Below, one piece after another: positions 1 to 8,631 of a stretch of 64,000 nucleotides of DNA; position 1 is the first letter of the stretch; every line of letters starts with the position of its first letter. The stretch is from the NCBI RefSeq assembly GCF_003853645.1, contig NZ_QTPO01000037.1:1-64000 (forward strand), given 5' to 3'. The notes beneath the pieces are model-generated. The model worked only from the letters and a program-made list of their open reading frames with translations, had not been told where the DNA came from and made no database searches. This DNA is from Burkholderia sp. Bp9143 (GTDB lineage: Bacteria > Pseudomonadota > Gammaproteobacteria > Burkholderiales > Burkholderiaceae). A program made the translations under genes and the position numbers.

Positions 1-52
1 TACGCCGATGATAGTGCGGATTCCCGTGTGAAAGTAGGTAATCGTCAGGCTC
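1..52 (+). rRNA. rrf: 5S ribosomal RNA, 3' end (truncated by window edge)
   Basis: The first 50 or so bases match the 3' third of beta-proteobacterial 5S rRNA, including the stretch GATAGTGCGGATTCCCGTGT followed by GAAAGTAGG and an ending in TCAGGCT. The 5' part lies outside the window. An intrinsic terminator follows within a dozen bases, as expected at the end of an rrn operon. The exact 3' end (50-53) is uncertain. Confidence 0.9.
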
Positions 53-62
53 CCTAAGCCAG

Positions 63-92
63 AAACCCCCGCCCGAACAGGCGGGGGTTTTT
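63..92 (+). terminator. Rho-independent terminator of the rRNA operon
   Basis: An 11-bp perfect stem (AAACCCCCGCC at 63-73, GGCGGGGGTTT at 80-90) encloses a 6-base loop and ends in a run of five T. It directly follows the 5S rRNA 3' end, so it most likely terminates the rRNA operon. Confidence 0.9.
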
Positions 93-587
93 GCATTTTG
101 CGGCGCGGAAAAGCGCGATCCGTCGACGTGGTCGTCGATGAGCGGGCAGGACCGTCTGCACCCACGGTTCTCGAGCAATCCGCCACTTTGCACCACCGAG
201 ATCTCCCGGCACATCCTTCTTCAGATCAGACCAATCCCCCTCAGTCAGCGTCCGGCCAATGTCAGTGAATCCGGCGATGGTGATGTGATGGCCGACGATG
301 TGCGATGTTGATCGACGATTGTCGATAAATGCCACTTTCCGGCGAAAAATGCCCCTACTTGATCTACCCGTCCTTCGACGTGTCGCGTCGACCTGATCGT
401 GTGCGCCATTCGGCGAACGCAGCACGATATCGTCATAAAAATCTATGCGCATAAAGTCCAGCTGCGCATGCCCGACAGAGCGGACAACCCGCCCTTCAGA
501 GTAATATCGCCATTCGTCCCGATTCCCGGCGCTTGTCTCCATCTGCCGGCACTCGGCGTCCTTCGCATTCCGTCTCCCGTACCGTTC
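93..587. other. Lower-GC spacer between rRNA operon and efflux gene
   Basis: About 495 bases with visibly lower GC than the flanking genes. The minus strand stays open for 184 codons (608 down to 54). However, that frame runs into the 5S terminator, its C-terminal part simply translates the terminator repeat, and I recognise no domain in it. It may be a decayed gene or non-coding promoter sequence for the transporter that follows. I cannot support a gene here. Confidence 0.4.
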
Positions 588-2012
588 ATGACTGACAGCC
601 CTGCCCAAGGTGGTCGGACGACCGACTTCTTGCCGTATCTCGTCGCCGCAACGTTCTTCATGGAGTACCTCGACACGACCGTGATCGCGACCGCGCTGCC
701 GCAGATGGCGCGTTCGTTCGGCGTCGGGCCGAACGCGCTGAGCCTCGGGATGACGGCGTACATGCTGGCGCTCGCGGTGTTCATCCCGATCAGTGGCTGG
801 ATCGCGGATCGCTATGGCTCGCGCACGGTGTTCGCCACCGCCATCTTCGTCTTTACCGGCGCGTCGGTGCTGTGCGGGCTGTCCGAGGGTGTGGTGACGT
901 TCACGGCCGCGCGCCTGCTTCAGGGTGTCGGCGGGGCGATGATGGTGCCGGTCGGACGGATGATCGTCGTGCGCAGCACCGAGAAGGCCAGGCTGATGCG
1001 TGCGATCGCGACGATCACGTGGCCGGGCATCGTCGCGCCGGTCGTCGGGCCGCCGATCGGAGGCTTCATCACGACCTACGCGTCATGGCGATGGATCTTC
1101 CTGTTGAATGTCCCGTTCGGCATTGCTGCGCTCGTCTGTACCTGGCTGATCGTCCGGAACACGCGGGCCGACGAACAACGGCCGCTCGACTGGGTCGGCT
1201 TCGTGCTGGCCGGTGGAGCGCTGACCTGTCTGCTGATCGGTACCGAAGCGGCTGGCCAGCAGGACGTCGACTTCACGCGCGCGGGCATTCTGGTGGGCGC
1301 GAGCGTGTTGTTCGGCATCGCCGCGTGGATGCACGCGCAACGCTGCACGCATCCGCTGCTCGATTTCACGACGCTGAAGGTGCCGACGTTCTCGGTGACG
1401 GTAATCACCGGCTCGATCACGCGGATGGCGATCAATGCCGTGCCGTATCTGCTGCCGCTGCTGTTCCAGATCGGCTTCGGGCTGTCGCCGTTCCAATCCG
1501 GCCTGCTGCTGCTCGCGAGCGCGCTCGGCAATCTCGGGATGAAGGCGGGAACCTCGTGGATCCTCGACCGCTTCGGTTTCCGGCGCGTTGCGCTCGTCGA
1601 CGTGACGATCGTCGGCATCTTCACGATCGCGTGCGGCTGGCTGACCGCGTCGACGCCGTTGGCGATCACGCTGTGCGTCGTCTTCGTCTACGGACTCACG
1701 CGGTCGATGCAGTTCACGACGCTTGCGACGCTGGCATATGCGGATATCCCGGCTCGGCAGACGAGCGCGGCCAGCACGCTGTGGAGTGCCGCGCAGCAGA
1801 TGACGATCGGGATGGGGATCGCGTTCGGCGCGTTGTCGCTGCGGCTCGCGGCGTTGGTGCGTGGCGACGCGGTCGGCGTGCACTACGTACTCGACGATTT
1901 TCGCTGGGCGTTCGTTGCAGCGGGCGTGCTCGCGCTGCTGACGTTGCCGGGCTATGCGCGACTGGCCTCCAATGCTGGCGATCGCCTGCGGGCAAATGTG
2001 GCCCGAGGGTAG
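588..2012 (+). CDS. DHA2-family MFS multidrug efflux transporter (EmrB/QacA type)
   Basis: 474-residue inner-membrane protein with the hydrophobic pattern of a 14-helix major facilitator. Helix 1 ends in the typical EYLDTTVIATALPQMA segment (LDxTIVNVALP-type motif of DHA2 drug exporters), and the A motif GWIADRYGSRTVF lies between helices 2 and 3. The motif C-like stretch GIVAPVVGPPIGG is also present. Family members export drugs or organic compounds by proton antiport; the substrate is unknown. The frame is open further upstream, but those 63 codons lack transporter character. The ATG at 588 (MTDSPAQGG) gives a normal N-terminus. No membrane-fusion or outer-membrane partner gene is adjacent. 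Confidence 0.85.
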   Translation: MTDSPAQGGRTTDFLPYLVAATFFMEYLDTTVIATALPQMARSFGVGPNALSLGMTAYMLALAVFIPISGWIADRYGSRTVFATAIFVFTGASVLCGLSEGVVTFTAARLLQGVGGAMMVPVGRMIVVRSTEKARLMRAIATITWPGIVAPVVGPPIGGFITTYASWRWIFLLNVPFGIAALVCTWLIVRNTRADEQRPLDWVGFVLAGGALTCLLIGTEAAGQQDVDFTRAGILVGASVLFGIAAWMHAQRCTHPLLDFTTLKVPTFSVTVITGSITRMAINAVPYLLPLLFQIGFGLSPFQSGLLLLASALGNLGMKAGTSWILDRFGFRRVALVDVTIVGIFTIACGWLTASTPLAITLCVVFVYGLTRSMQFTTLATLAYADIPARQTSAASTLWSAAQQMTIGMGIAFGALSLRLAALVRGDAVGVHYVLDDFRWAFVAAGVLALLTLPGYARLASNAGDRLRANVARG

Positions 2013-2267
2013 GCCGGATCTCTCGTTGCATTGGCGTTGCTGCAGGTGAGGGCTGCGGCTTTTCGTTGCTCACCTGAAACGTCGATCCATCATGGCGACG
2101 ATGGTCCGACGGGCGGCGCAACCCGTCATCCGTTACTGCGGACGATGAGCAGACCGTGCGGCGATGCCACGGTACAACTCGCCTCGAACAATGATGGGTG
2201 GGAACCGCTGCGCGAACCCATCCGCGTGCCGAATGGCACGACAGCGCCATGCGCGCTTCGCGGGCCG

Positions 2268-3011
2268 TCACTGTGCGTCATGGAAGATGATGCCGACCGT
2301 GTAGCGGTGGCCGCTTCGAATTCTGCTCACACCATGGCGCAAGTTGACGCGGTAGGCGCCGCGCGTTCCCTGCACGGGCCTGCCATGCACGGCGAAGATC
2401 ACCGCGTCGCCTTGTGTCAGCGGCACCACTTCCGCGCGTGACTGCATGCGTGGCCGCTGTTCCGTCAGCACGAACTCGCCGCCCGTGAAATCCCGACCAG
2501 GTGCCGACAGCAGGATCGCGACCTGGAGCGGAAAGACATGCTCGCCGTACAGGTCTTGATGGAGGCAGTTGTAGTCGTCGGGACCGTATTGCAGGATCAG
2601 CGGCGTCGGTCGTGTCTGTCCCGCCGCGTGGCAGCGATCGAGGAATGTCTCGTGCTCTTTCGGATAGCGGACGTCGATCCCGAGTGCCTGGTTCCAGCGA
2701 TTCGCGATCGGCGCGAGATGCGGGTAGAGCGTCGCGCGCAGCTCGGCGACGACCGCAGGCAGCGGGTACGCGAAGTACTTGTATTCGCCGCGCCCGAACC
2801 CGTGCCGTGCCATCACGACGCGTGAACGATAGAGCGCATCCGGCGGATAGAGCGAGGCGAGCGCATCGCATTCGCTTGCGGAGATCAGGCCCGGTACACG
2901 CGCACATCCGTAGCGATCGAGCTCGACATCGACGGTCGACCAGTCGATTGCGTCGACGCGTTGCGCGATGTCCGTCGATTCGACGGCAGATTGCAGATCG
3001 GCGATATTCAC
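2268..3011 (-). CDS. 2-oxoglutarate/Fe(II)-dependent oxygenase family protein
   Basis: 247 residues, starting with GTG at 3011 behind an AGGTAGG-like ribosome site. The double-stranded beta-helix core shows the facial triad: the HxD pair in LHQDLYGEHVF (about residue 155) and a distal His in the HGRPVQGT/RHGVS region, with Arg (YRVNLRHGVS) for 2-oxoglutarate. The N-terminal part (ARVPGLISASECDAL) is typical of prolyl-hydroxylase-like oxygenases, and the overall sequence resembles the group annotated as possible DNA or protein demethylating oxygenases. The substrate is not deducible. The gene stands alone and converges with the DHA2 transporter gene across a 255-bp spacer in which I see no gene. 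Confidence 0.75.
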   Translation of the reverse strand: MNIADLQSAVESTDIAQRVDAIDWSTVDVELDRYGCARVPGLISASECDALASLYPPDALYRSRVVMARHGFGRGEYKYFAYPLPAVVAELRATLYPHLAPIANRWNQALGIDVRYPKEHETFLDRCHAAGQTRPTPLILQYGPDDYNCLHQDLYGEHVFPLQVAILLSAPGRDFTGGEFVLTEQRPRMQSRAEVVPLTQGDAVIFAVHGRPVQGTRGAYRVNLRHGVSRIRSGHRYTVGIIFHDAQ

Positions 3012-3306
3012 GGGCCTACCTCGGTTCGTCAGCAGTGTGGCGTCGTACAGTCGCGCGGAATATTCGCAAGCGTCGCGTGTACGGTCGAAGTCACGATGAA
3101 AGTTGATGAAGCCAGTCTAGCGGCGTCCGTGTGCCGGCGCGCTCCAGATCTTGCGCTCCAATTCGGAAGGGGGAAAGGGGAGGGCGCGGCACGGACACGT
3201 CGAATGCCGCGACGTGTCGGAGCGGAGAAGCGGAGAAGCGAAGAAGCGACGTTGGAACCTGCTACAGCAGGCGGCCAGCGCTCACCGGCCACCCACCGTT
3301 CCCCAA
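3012..3306. other. Spacer between oxygenase and phosphate transporter genes
   Basis: About 295 bases without a convincing gene. It should hold the promoter of the minus-strand oxygenase gene and the 3' end of the pit gene. Imperfect tandem copies of GCGGAGAA occur around 3218-3248. No clear terminator or operator was recognised. Confidence 0.5.
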
Positions 3307-4899
3307 TCAAGCCACCGACCGGAACAGCCAGTAGAGCCCGCCTGCCAGCACGATCGACGCGGGCAGCGTCAGCACCCATGCAAGCACGAGGCTGCGCACC
3401 GTGCTCCACTGCAGCCCGGATCCGTTCGCCCCCATCGTGCCCGCGACGCCCGACGACAGCACGTGCGTCGTCGACACGGGCAGGCCATACACGTCGGCTG
3501 CGCCGATCGTCAGCATCGCGACGAGTTCGGCCGACGCGCCCTGCCCATACGTCAAATGCTGCTTGCCGATTTTCTCGCCGACGGTCACGACGATCCGCTT
3601 CCAGCCGACCATCGTGCCGAGGCCCAGTGCGATCGCAACGGCCACCTTTACCCACGTCGGAATGAACTTGGTCGCGTGGTCGAGCTGCTTGCGATAGTTG
3701 TCGATCGCGAGCTTGTCGTCAGCGGCGAACGCGGGCTGCCCCGACTTCTCGATCAGGCGAATGGCTTCGGACACCAGATACATCGTATTGCGCACGTTGT
3801 CGACGTCGCGTTGCGGCACCGCCGCCATCGACCCCGACGCGCCGACCGCGGTCGCGAGCGACGTGGACAGCTGCTGCACGGCCGGCAGCACGGCGGGCGT
3901 CAGGTCACGATGCTGCACGTAGTGTTCGACGTCGGCACGCGGGTTCGCGGACGGCGCGACGCCGTTCGTGTACTTCCCGAGCGTCGCGGCAGCCTGGTTC
4001 GCGACGGCGACGAAGGTCTGCGTTTCGGCCGGCGTGACGGCCTTGTTCAGCGCATACGCGGTCGGCACCGTGCCGATCAGGATCAGCATGATGAGGCCCA
4101 TTCCTTTCTGCCCGTCGTTCGACCCGTGTGCGAACGACACGCCCGTGCACGTGAGGATCAGCAGGCAGCGAATCCAGAACGGCGGCGGCTGATCCTTCGG
4201 TGGCTCCTTGTACAGTTCCGGAATCGGCACGAGTGCCTTCAGCACGAGCAGCAGCAGTGCCGCGCACAGGAAGCCGACGATCGGCGAGAACAGCAGCGAC
4301 TTGCCGACGCCGAGCGCCTGGCCCCAGTCGACGCCGCTCGTGCCCGATGGCCCGTGCATCAGCTGGTTCATCAGACCGACACCGATGATCGACCCGATCA
4401 GCGTATGCGAGCTCGACGACGGCAACCCGAAATACCAGGTCGCGAGGTTCCACACGATCGCGGCGATCAGCAGCGCGAACACCATCGCGAAGCCTGCGCC
4501 GCTGCCGACCTGCAGGATCAGTTCGACCGGCAGCAACTGCAGGATGCCGAACGCAACGGCGCCGCTCGAGACCATCACGCCGAGGAAGTTCCACATGCCG
4601 GACCAGATCACCGCGACGTTGGGCGTCAGCGAGTGCGTATAGATCACGGTGGCGACCGCGTTGGCGGTGTCGTGGAAGCCGTTGACGAATTCGAAGCCGA
4701 GCGCGATCAGCAGCGCGGCGCCGAGCATCAGGTACGGAAACAGCGATCCTTCGCGGACCGGCGACAGATCGGCGATCAGGTGCGTGGCGATATAGATCGC
4801 ACCGAGCGCGAGCACCAGCAGGAACACGGCATAGCCGACCTGCCCGGTGCGTTCGACGGAGCCCGAATTGTTCGGTGCGGACGAAGCAGGTTGATTCAT
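3307..4899 (-). CDS. pit: Inorganic phosphate transporter, Pit/PHO4 family
   Basis: 530-residue polytopic membrane protein. Both signature repeats of the Pit family are visible: GFHDTANAVATVIYTHS near residue 75 with GLPSSSSHTLIGSIIG, and the second copy FAHGSNDGQKGMG with GLPVSTTHVLSSGVAG. Family members import metal-phosphate complexes in symport with protons at low affinity. A long hydrophilic central loop (roughly residues 300-400), rich in Ala, Thr and Gln, separates the two repeat halves and is common in longer Pit proteins. The ATG at 4899 opens a soluble N-terminal tail (MNQPASSAPNNSG) ahead of the first helix. No PhoU-like partner gene (DUF47) is adjacent, which is unusual for some Pit loci. 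Confidence 0.92.
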   Translation of the reverse strand: MNQPASSAPNNSGSVERTGQVGYAVFLLVLALGAIYIATHLIADLSPVREGSLFPYLMLGAALLIALGFEFVNGFHDTANAVATVIYTHSLTPNVAVIWSGMWNFLGVMVSSGAVAFGILQLLPVELILQVGSGAGFAMVFALLIAAIVWNLATWYFGLPSSSSHTLIGSIIGVGLMNQLMHGPSGTSGVDWGQALGVGKSLLFSPIVGFLCAALLLLVLKALVPIPELYKEPPKDQPPPFWIRCLLILTCTGVSFAHGSNDGQKGMGLIMLILIGTVPTAYALNKAVTPAETQTFVAVANQAAATLGKYTNGVAPSANPRADVEHYVQHRDLTPAVLPAVQQLSTSLATAVGASGSMAAVPQRDVDNVRNTMYLVSEAIRLIEKSGQPAFAADDKLAIDNYRKQLDHATKFIPTWVKVAVAIALGLGTMVGWKRIVVTVGEKIGKQHLTYGQGASAELVAMLTIGAADVYGLPVSTTHVLSSGVAGTMGANGSGLQWSTVRSLVLAWVLTLPASIVLAGGLYWLFRSVA

Positions 4900-5122
4900 G
4901 ACGGCATCTCGTAAGGGAACCGCGTCCGATCCTAGCTTTCGCTACCAGTCAGTTTGATGACAGTCGGGAGGGCGAATCATTGCTTTACAGGTGTGTAAGG
5001 GGTTGGTGCCGTTACGTCGCGACGCGACATGCCGTGCCGGCTCGCGTCGTCGTCCATATAGTGAACAACGGGCCTGCGCATCGGCATGCGGACCGCCGGA
5101 AGTGCGCACGGCGCGAGCGCGG

Positions 5123-6031
5123 CTAGCGCAGCATGCGCGGCGCGTTCCACGTCGATTCGCGCGCCAGCGCGACGAATGCGGCCAGATAGTCGATCGACGC
5201 ATCCGCGTCGCGGATGCCGAGGAAGATCTGTTTCGCGATGCCCTTCTTGCCGAGCTTGACCGGCACGACCGGCATGCGGTCCGCGTATTCATCGGCCAGC
5301 CATCTCGGCAGAGCGGCCACGCCGCGCCCGCTCGCCACCATCTGCAGCATGATGTCGGTCGTCTCGATCGACTTGTGGCGCCGCGGCACGATGCCGGCCG
5401 GCGTCAGGAACTGGTTGTAGATGTCGAGCCGGTCGGTCTCGACCGGGTAGGTGATCAGGACCTCGTCGGTCAGCTGCTCGGGCGTCACGTAGTCGGCGTT
5501 CGCGAACCGGTGCGCATCCGCGACCACCAGCACCTGCTCGTAGTCGAACACGGGATCGAAGCGCAGCCCCGGCTTGTTCAGCGGGTCCGGCGTCACGAGC
5601 ACGTCGATGTCATGGCCGAACAGCGCGCCGATGCCGCCGAACTGGAAGCGCTGCTTCACGTCGACGTCGACGTCCGGCCAGCGCGACAGGTACGGCGACA
5701 CGACCTTCAGCAGCCACTGGTAGCACGGGTGGCACTCCATCCCGATGCGCAGCGTGCCGCGCTCGCCCTTCGCGTACTGCTTCATCCGCTCCTCGGCGAG
5801 TTCGAACTGCGGCAGCAGCCGGTGCGCCAGCTTCAGCAGATACTGCCCGCCCTGCGTGAGCCGCAGGCCGCGCCCCTCCCGATCCCAGATCGGCGTGCCG
5901 AGCTGCTGCTCGATTTTCCGGACGGTATGGCTGAGCGCCGATTGCGTGAGATGCAGCGCGTTGGCGGCTGCGGTCAGCGAGCCCTGGCGCTCGACTTCGC
6001 GGATCACGACGAGATGGAATCGTTCCAGCAT
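5123..6031 (-). CDS. metR: LysR-type regulator of methionine genes
   Basis: 302 residues. The N-terminal winged helix-turn-helix (residues 1-60, LTAAANALHLTQSALSHTVR) is followed by a LysR substrate-binding domain. The N-terminus MLERFHLVVIREVERQGSL and the early ligand-domain segment GMECHPCYQWLLKV are characteristic of MetR, which activates metE and related genes with homocysteine as co-activator. The gene is divergent from metE with only 127 bp between the two starts, the classic metR-metE arrangement. A palindromic element in that spacer is listed separately. Confidence 0.93.
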   Translation of the reverse strand: MLERFHLVVIREVERQGSLTAAANALHLTQSALSHTVRKIEQQLGTPIWDREGRGLRLTQGGQYLLKLAHRLLPQFELAEERMKQYAKGERGTLRIGMECHPCYQWLLKVVSPYLSRWPDVDVDVKQRFQFGGIGALFGHDIDVLVTPDPLNKPGLRFDPVFDYEQVLVVADAHRFANADYVTPEQLTDEVLITYPVETDRLDIYNQFLTPAGIVPRRHKSIETTDIMLQMVASGRGVAALPRWLADEYADRMPVVPVKLGKKGIAKQIFLGIRDADASIDYLAAFVALARESTWNAPRMLR

Positions 6032-6077
6032 GGCTATCGCTCACCCAACAAATACATGAACAAATTTAATGGATAAA

Positions 6078-6110
6078 TGAAATAATGCCATTTTATTTCA
6101 TGGGGTGAAA
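6078..6110. promoter_or_regulatory. Candidate MetR operator between metR and metE
   Basis: Perfect 8-bp inverted repeat TGAAATAA (6078-6085) and TTATTTCA (6093-6100), 7-bp spacer, overlapping a second one TTTCA (6096-6100) and TGAAA (6106-6110), 5-bp spacer. The TGAA/TTCA half-sites agree with the known MetR consensus half-sites, although the first pair is more widely spaced than the textbook TGAAnnnnnTTCA. The block is strikingly AT-rich in a GC-rich genome and sits midway between the divergent starts. Confidence 0.65.
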
Positions 6111-6158
6111 TCCCTATGATGGCTGCCGGATCGACTATTTCTTCTGGACGGCAGCTTC

Positions 6159-8453
6159 ATGGTTACGACACACAACCTCGGTTTTCCGCGCATCGGCGCG
6201 AAGCGCGAACTCAAGTTCGCTCTCGAACGCTACTGGAAGGGCGAATCATCGCGCGACGCGCTGAAGGCACTCGGCACCGAGCTCCGCCAGCGCCACTGGA
6301 ACGACCAGCGCGACCTCGATCTCGTACCGATCGGCGATTTCGCGTTCTACGATCAGGTACTCGACATGAGCTTCACGCTCGGCAACCTGCCGACGCGCGT
6401 GCAGGACTTCCATGGCGATGCGCTCGACAATTATTTTCGCGTCGCGCGCGGCCGCTCGGCGGAGTCGGCGGAAGCACACGCGGCATGCTGCGGCGGTGTT
6501 GCGGCCGGTGAAATGACGAAGTGGTTCGATACGAACTATCACTACATCGTCCCGGAATTCCATGCGGATACGAACTTCTCGCTCGATCCGTCGCGCCTGC
6601 TCCAGCAACTGGCGGAAGCACAGGCGCAGGGTGTCGCCGCGAAGCCGGTGATCCTCGGCCCCGTCACGTATCTGTGGCTCGGCAAGGCGAAGGACGATTC
6701 CGATCGCCTCGCGCTGCTGCCGAAGCTGCTGCCGGTATATGGCGCGCTGCTCGACACGCTGACCGCGCAGGGCGTCGAATGGGTGCAGATCGACGAACCG
6801 ATCCTCGTGACCGAGCTCGACGCCGAATGGCGCCAGGCGCTGCGCACCGCATACGACGCGCTCGAGACGCGCCGCATCAAGCTGCTGCTCGCGACGTACT
6901 TCGGCCAGCTTCAGGACAACCTGACACTCGCCGCCTCGCTGCCGGTCGACGGCCTGCATATCGATGCGATCAACGCCCGCGACGAACTCGACGTACTCGT
7001 GCGCGAACTGCCGGCCGACCGCGTGCTGTCGGTGGGCGCGATCAACGGCCGCAATATCTGGAAGGCGGACCTGAGTGCGACGCTCGACTGGCTCGAACCG
7101 CTCGCGAAGCAACTGGGCGATCGCCTGTGGCTCGCACCGTCGTGCTCGCTGCTGCACGTGCCGGTCGATCTCGCGAGCGAGGAGAAGCTCGATGCGGAGA
7201 TCCGCTCGTGGCTCGCGTTCGCGCTGCAGAAGCTCGACGAACTGAAAGTGCTCGCGACCGCGCTGAACGAAGGCCGCGACGCGGTGGCCGACGCGCTCGC
7301 CGCGAACACGGCCGCGATCGACTCGCGCCGCCGCTCGCCGCGCGTGAACAACCCGGCGGTGAAGGCCGCGATCGCGCGCATCGACGCGCAGCTCGGCAAC
7401 CGCGTGAGCCCCTATACGGAGCGCGCGCCGAAGCAGTCGGCACGACTGAACCTGCCGGCGTTCCCGACGACGACGATCGGCTCGTTCCCGCAGACCGCCG
7501 AGATCCGCCAGGCGCGCAGCCGATTCAAGGCCGGCGCGCTGGATGAAACCGGCTACCGCGCGGCGATGCACGCGGAAATCGAGCGCAGCGTGCGCGAACA
7601 GGAATCGCTCGAACTCGACGTGCTCGTGCACGGCGAAGCCGAACGCAACGACATGGTCGAATACTTCGGAGAGCAGCTCGACGGCTACGCATTCAGCCAG
7701 TTCGGCTGGGTGCAGTCGTACGGTTCGCGCTGCGTGAAGCCGCCGATCCTGTTCGGCGACATCAGCCGCCCGAAGGCGATGACGGTCGAATGGATCACGT
7801 ACGCGCAGTCGCTGACGAACAAGCCGATGAAGGGCATGCTGACCGGCCCGGTGACGATCCTGAACTGGTCGTTCGTGCGCGACGACCAGCCGCGTTCGGT
7901 GTCGTGCTACCAGCTCGCGCTCGCGATTCGCGACGAAGTGCTCGATCTCGAGAAGGCCGGCGTGCGCGTGATCCAGATCGACGAGGCCGCGCTGCGCGAA
8001 GGGCTGCCGCTTCGCCGCGCGCAATGGGGCGAGTACCTGAAGTGGGCGGTCGAGTCGTTCCGCATCACCGCGAATGGCGTGCAGGACGATACGCAGATCC
8101 ATACGCACATGTGCTATTCGGAGTTCAACGACATCATCGCGTCGATCGCCGACATGGACGCGGACGTGATCACGATCGAAACGTCGCGCTCGGACATGGA
8201 ACTGCTCGACGCTTTTGACAGCTTCAGGTATCCGAACGAGATCGGGCCGGGCGTGTACGACATTCACTCGCCGAACATCCCGACGCAGGATCACATCGTC
8301 GGCCTGATGAAGAAGGCGGCCGGGCGGATTCCGGCGGAACGCCTGTGGGTGAACCCGGACTGCGGGTTGAAGACGCGCCAGTGGGCGGAAGTGATTCCGG
8401 CGCTGACGAACATGGTCGCTGCCGCGAAGACGCTGCGCAGCCAGGTGAAATAA
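6159..8453 (+). CDS. metE: Cobalamin-independent methionine synthase
   Basis: 764 residues, the usual MetE length. The enzyme transfers the methyl group of 5-methyltetrahydropteroyl-triglutamate to homocysteine, the last step of methionine synthesis, in the cytosol. The N-terminal half begins [21 protein letters not shown], typical of MetE. The C-terminal half holds the zinc ligands: His and Cys in [11 protein letters not shown], Glu in [13 protein letters not shown], and Cys in [22 protein letters not shown] marks the start of the second barrel. ATG at 6159 gives the canonical N-terminus. It is transcribed away from metR, its likely activator. Confidence 0.97.
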   Translation: MVTTHNLGFPRIGAKRELKFALERYWKGESSRDALKALGTELRQRHWNDQRDLDLVPIGDFAFYDQVLDMSFTLGNLPTRVQDFHGDALDNYFRVARGRSAESAEAHAACCGGVAAGEMTKWFDTNYHYIVPEFHADTNFSLDPSRLLQQLAEAQAQGVAAKPVILGPVTYLWLGKAKDDSDRLALLPKLLPVYGALLDTLTAQGVEWVQIDEPILVTELDAEWRQALRTAYDALETRRIKLLLATYFGQLQDNLTLAASLPVDGLHIDAINARDELDVLVRELPADRVLSVGAINGRNIWKADLSATLDWLEPLAKQLGDRLWLAPSCSLLHVPVDLASEEKLDAEIRSWLAFALQKLDELKVLATALNEGRDAVADALAANTAAIDSRRRSPRVNNPAVKAAIARIDAQLGNRVSPYTERAPKQSARLNLPAFPTTTIGSFPQTAEIRQARSRFKAGALDETGYRAAMHAEIERSVREQESLELDVLVHGEAERNDMVEYFGEQLDGYAFSQFGWVQSYGSRCVKPPILFGDISRPKAMTVEWITYAQSLTNKPMKGMLTGPVTILNWSFVRDDQPRSVSCYQLALAIRDEVLDLEKAGVRVIQIDEAALREGLPLRRAQWGEYLKWAVESFRITANGVQDDTQIHTHMCYSEFNDIIASIADMDADVITIETSRSDMELLDAFDSFRYPNEIGPGVYDIHSPNIPTQDHIVGLMKKAAGRIPAERLWVNPDCGLKTRQWAEVIPALTNMVAAAKTLRSQVK

Positions 8454-8506
8454 CGCAGCGAACGCTGCGCGGCTGCCGTCGCGATCGATGATCGGGCGGC
8501 ACGCTT

Positions 8507-8530
8507 GCGGCCCGCATGTGCGGGCCGCTT
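8507..8530 (+). terminator. metE: Candidate terminator after metE
   Basis: Perfect 10-bp inverted repeat GCGGCCCGCA (8507-8516) and TGCGGGCCGC (8519-8528), followed by TTGTCGT. The T run is weak, so termination efficiency is uncertain. Confidence 0.55.
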
Positions 8531-8590
8531 GTCGTAATGAATGTTCGGGGAGGCGGGGGCGTTGCGGCGTACCGCCGGACGCCCAATGCA

Positions 8591-8618
8591 AACGGGCAGG
8601 CGATGTCGCCTGCCCGTT
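8591..8618. terminator. Hairpin between convergent metE and MHS transporter genes
   Basis: Perfect 13-bp inverted repeat AACGGGCAGGCGA (8591-8603) and TCGCCTGCCCGTT (8606-8618), 14 bp past the stop codon of the minus-strand transporter. No strong U tract on either strand, but the symmetric hairpin between converging genes fits a bidirectional terminator. Confidence 0.55.
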
Positions 8619-8631
8619 GCGTGAGGTGAGG

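Noticed and set aside
54-608. 184-codon minus-strand frame after the 5S rRNA
   Set aside because: It translates the rRNA terminator at its C-terminus and starts inside the transporter gene; no ribosome site or recognisable fold. Kept only as a described spacer.
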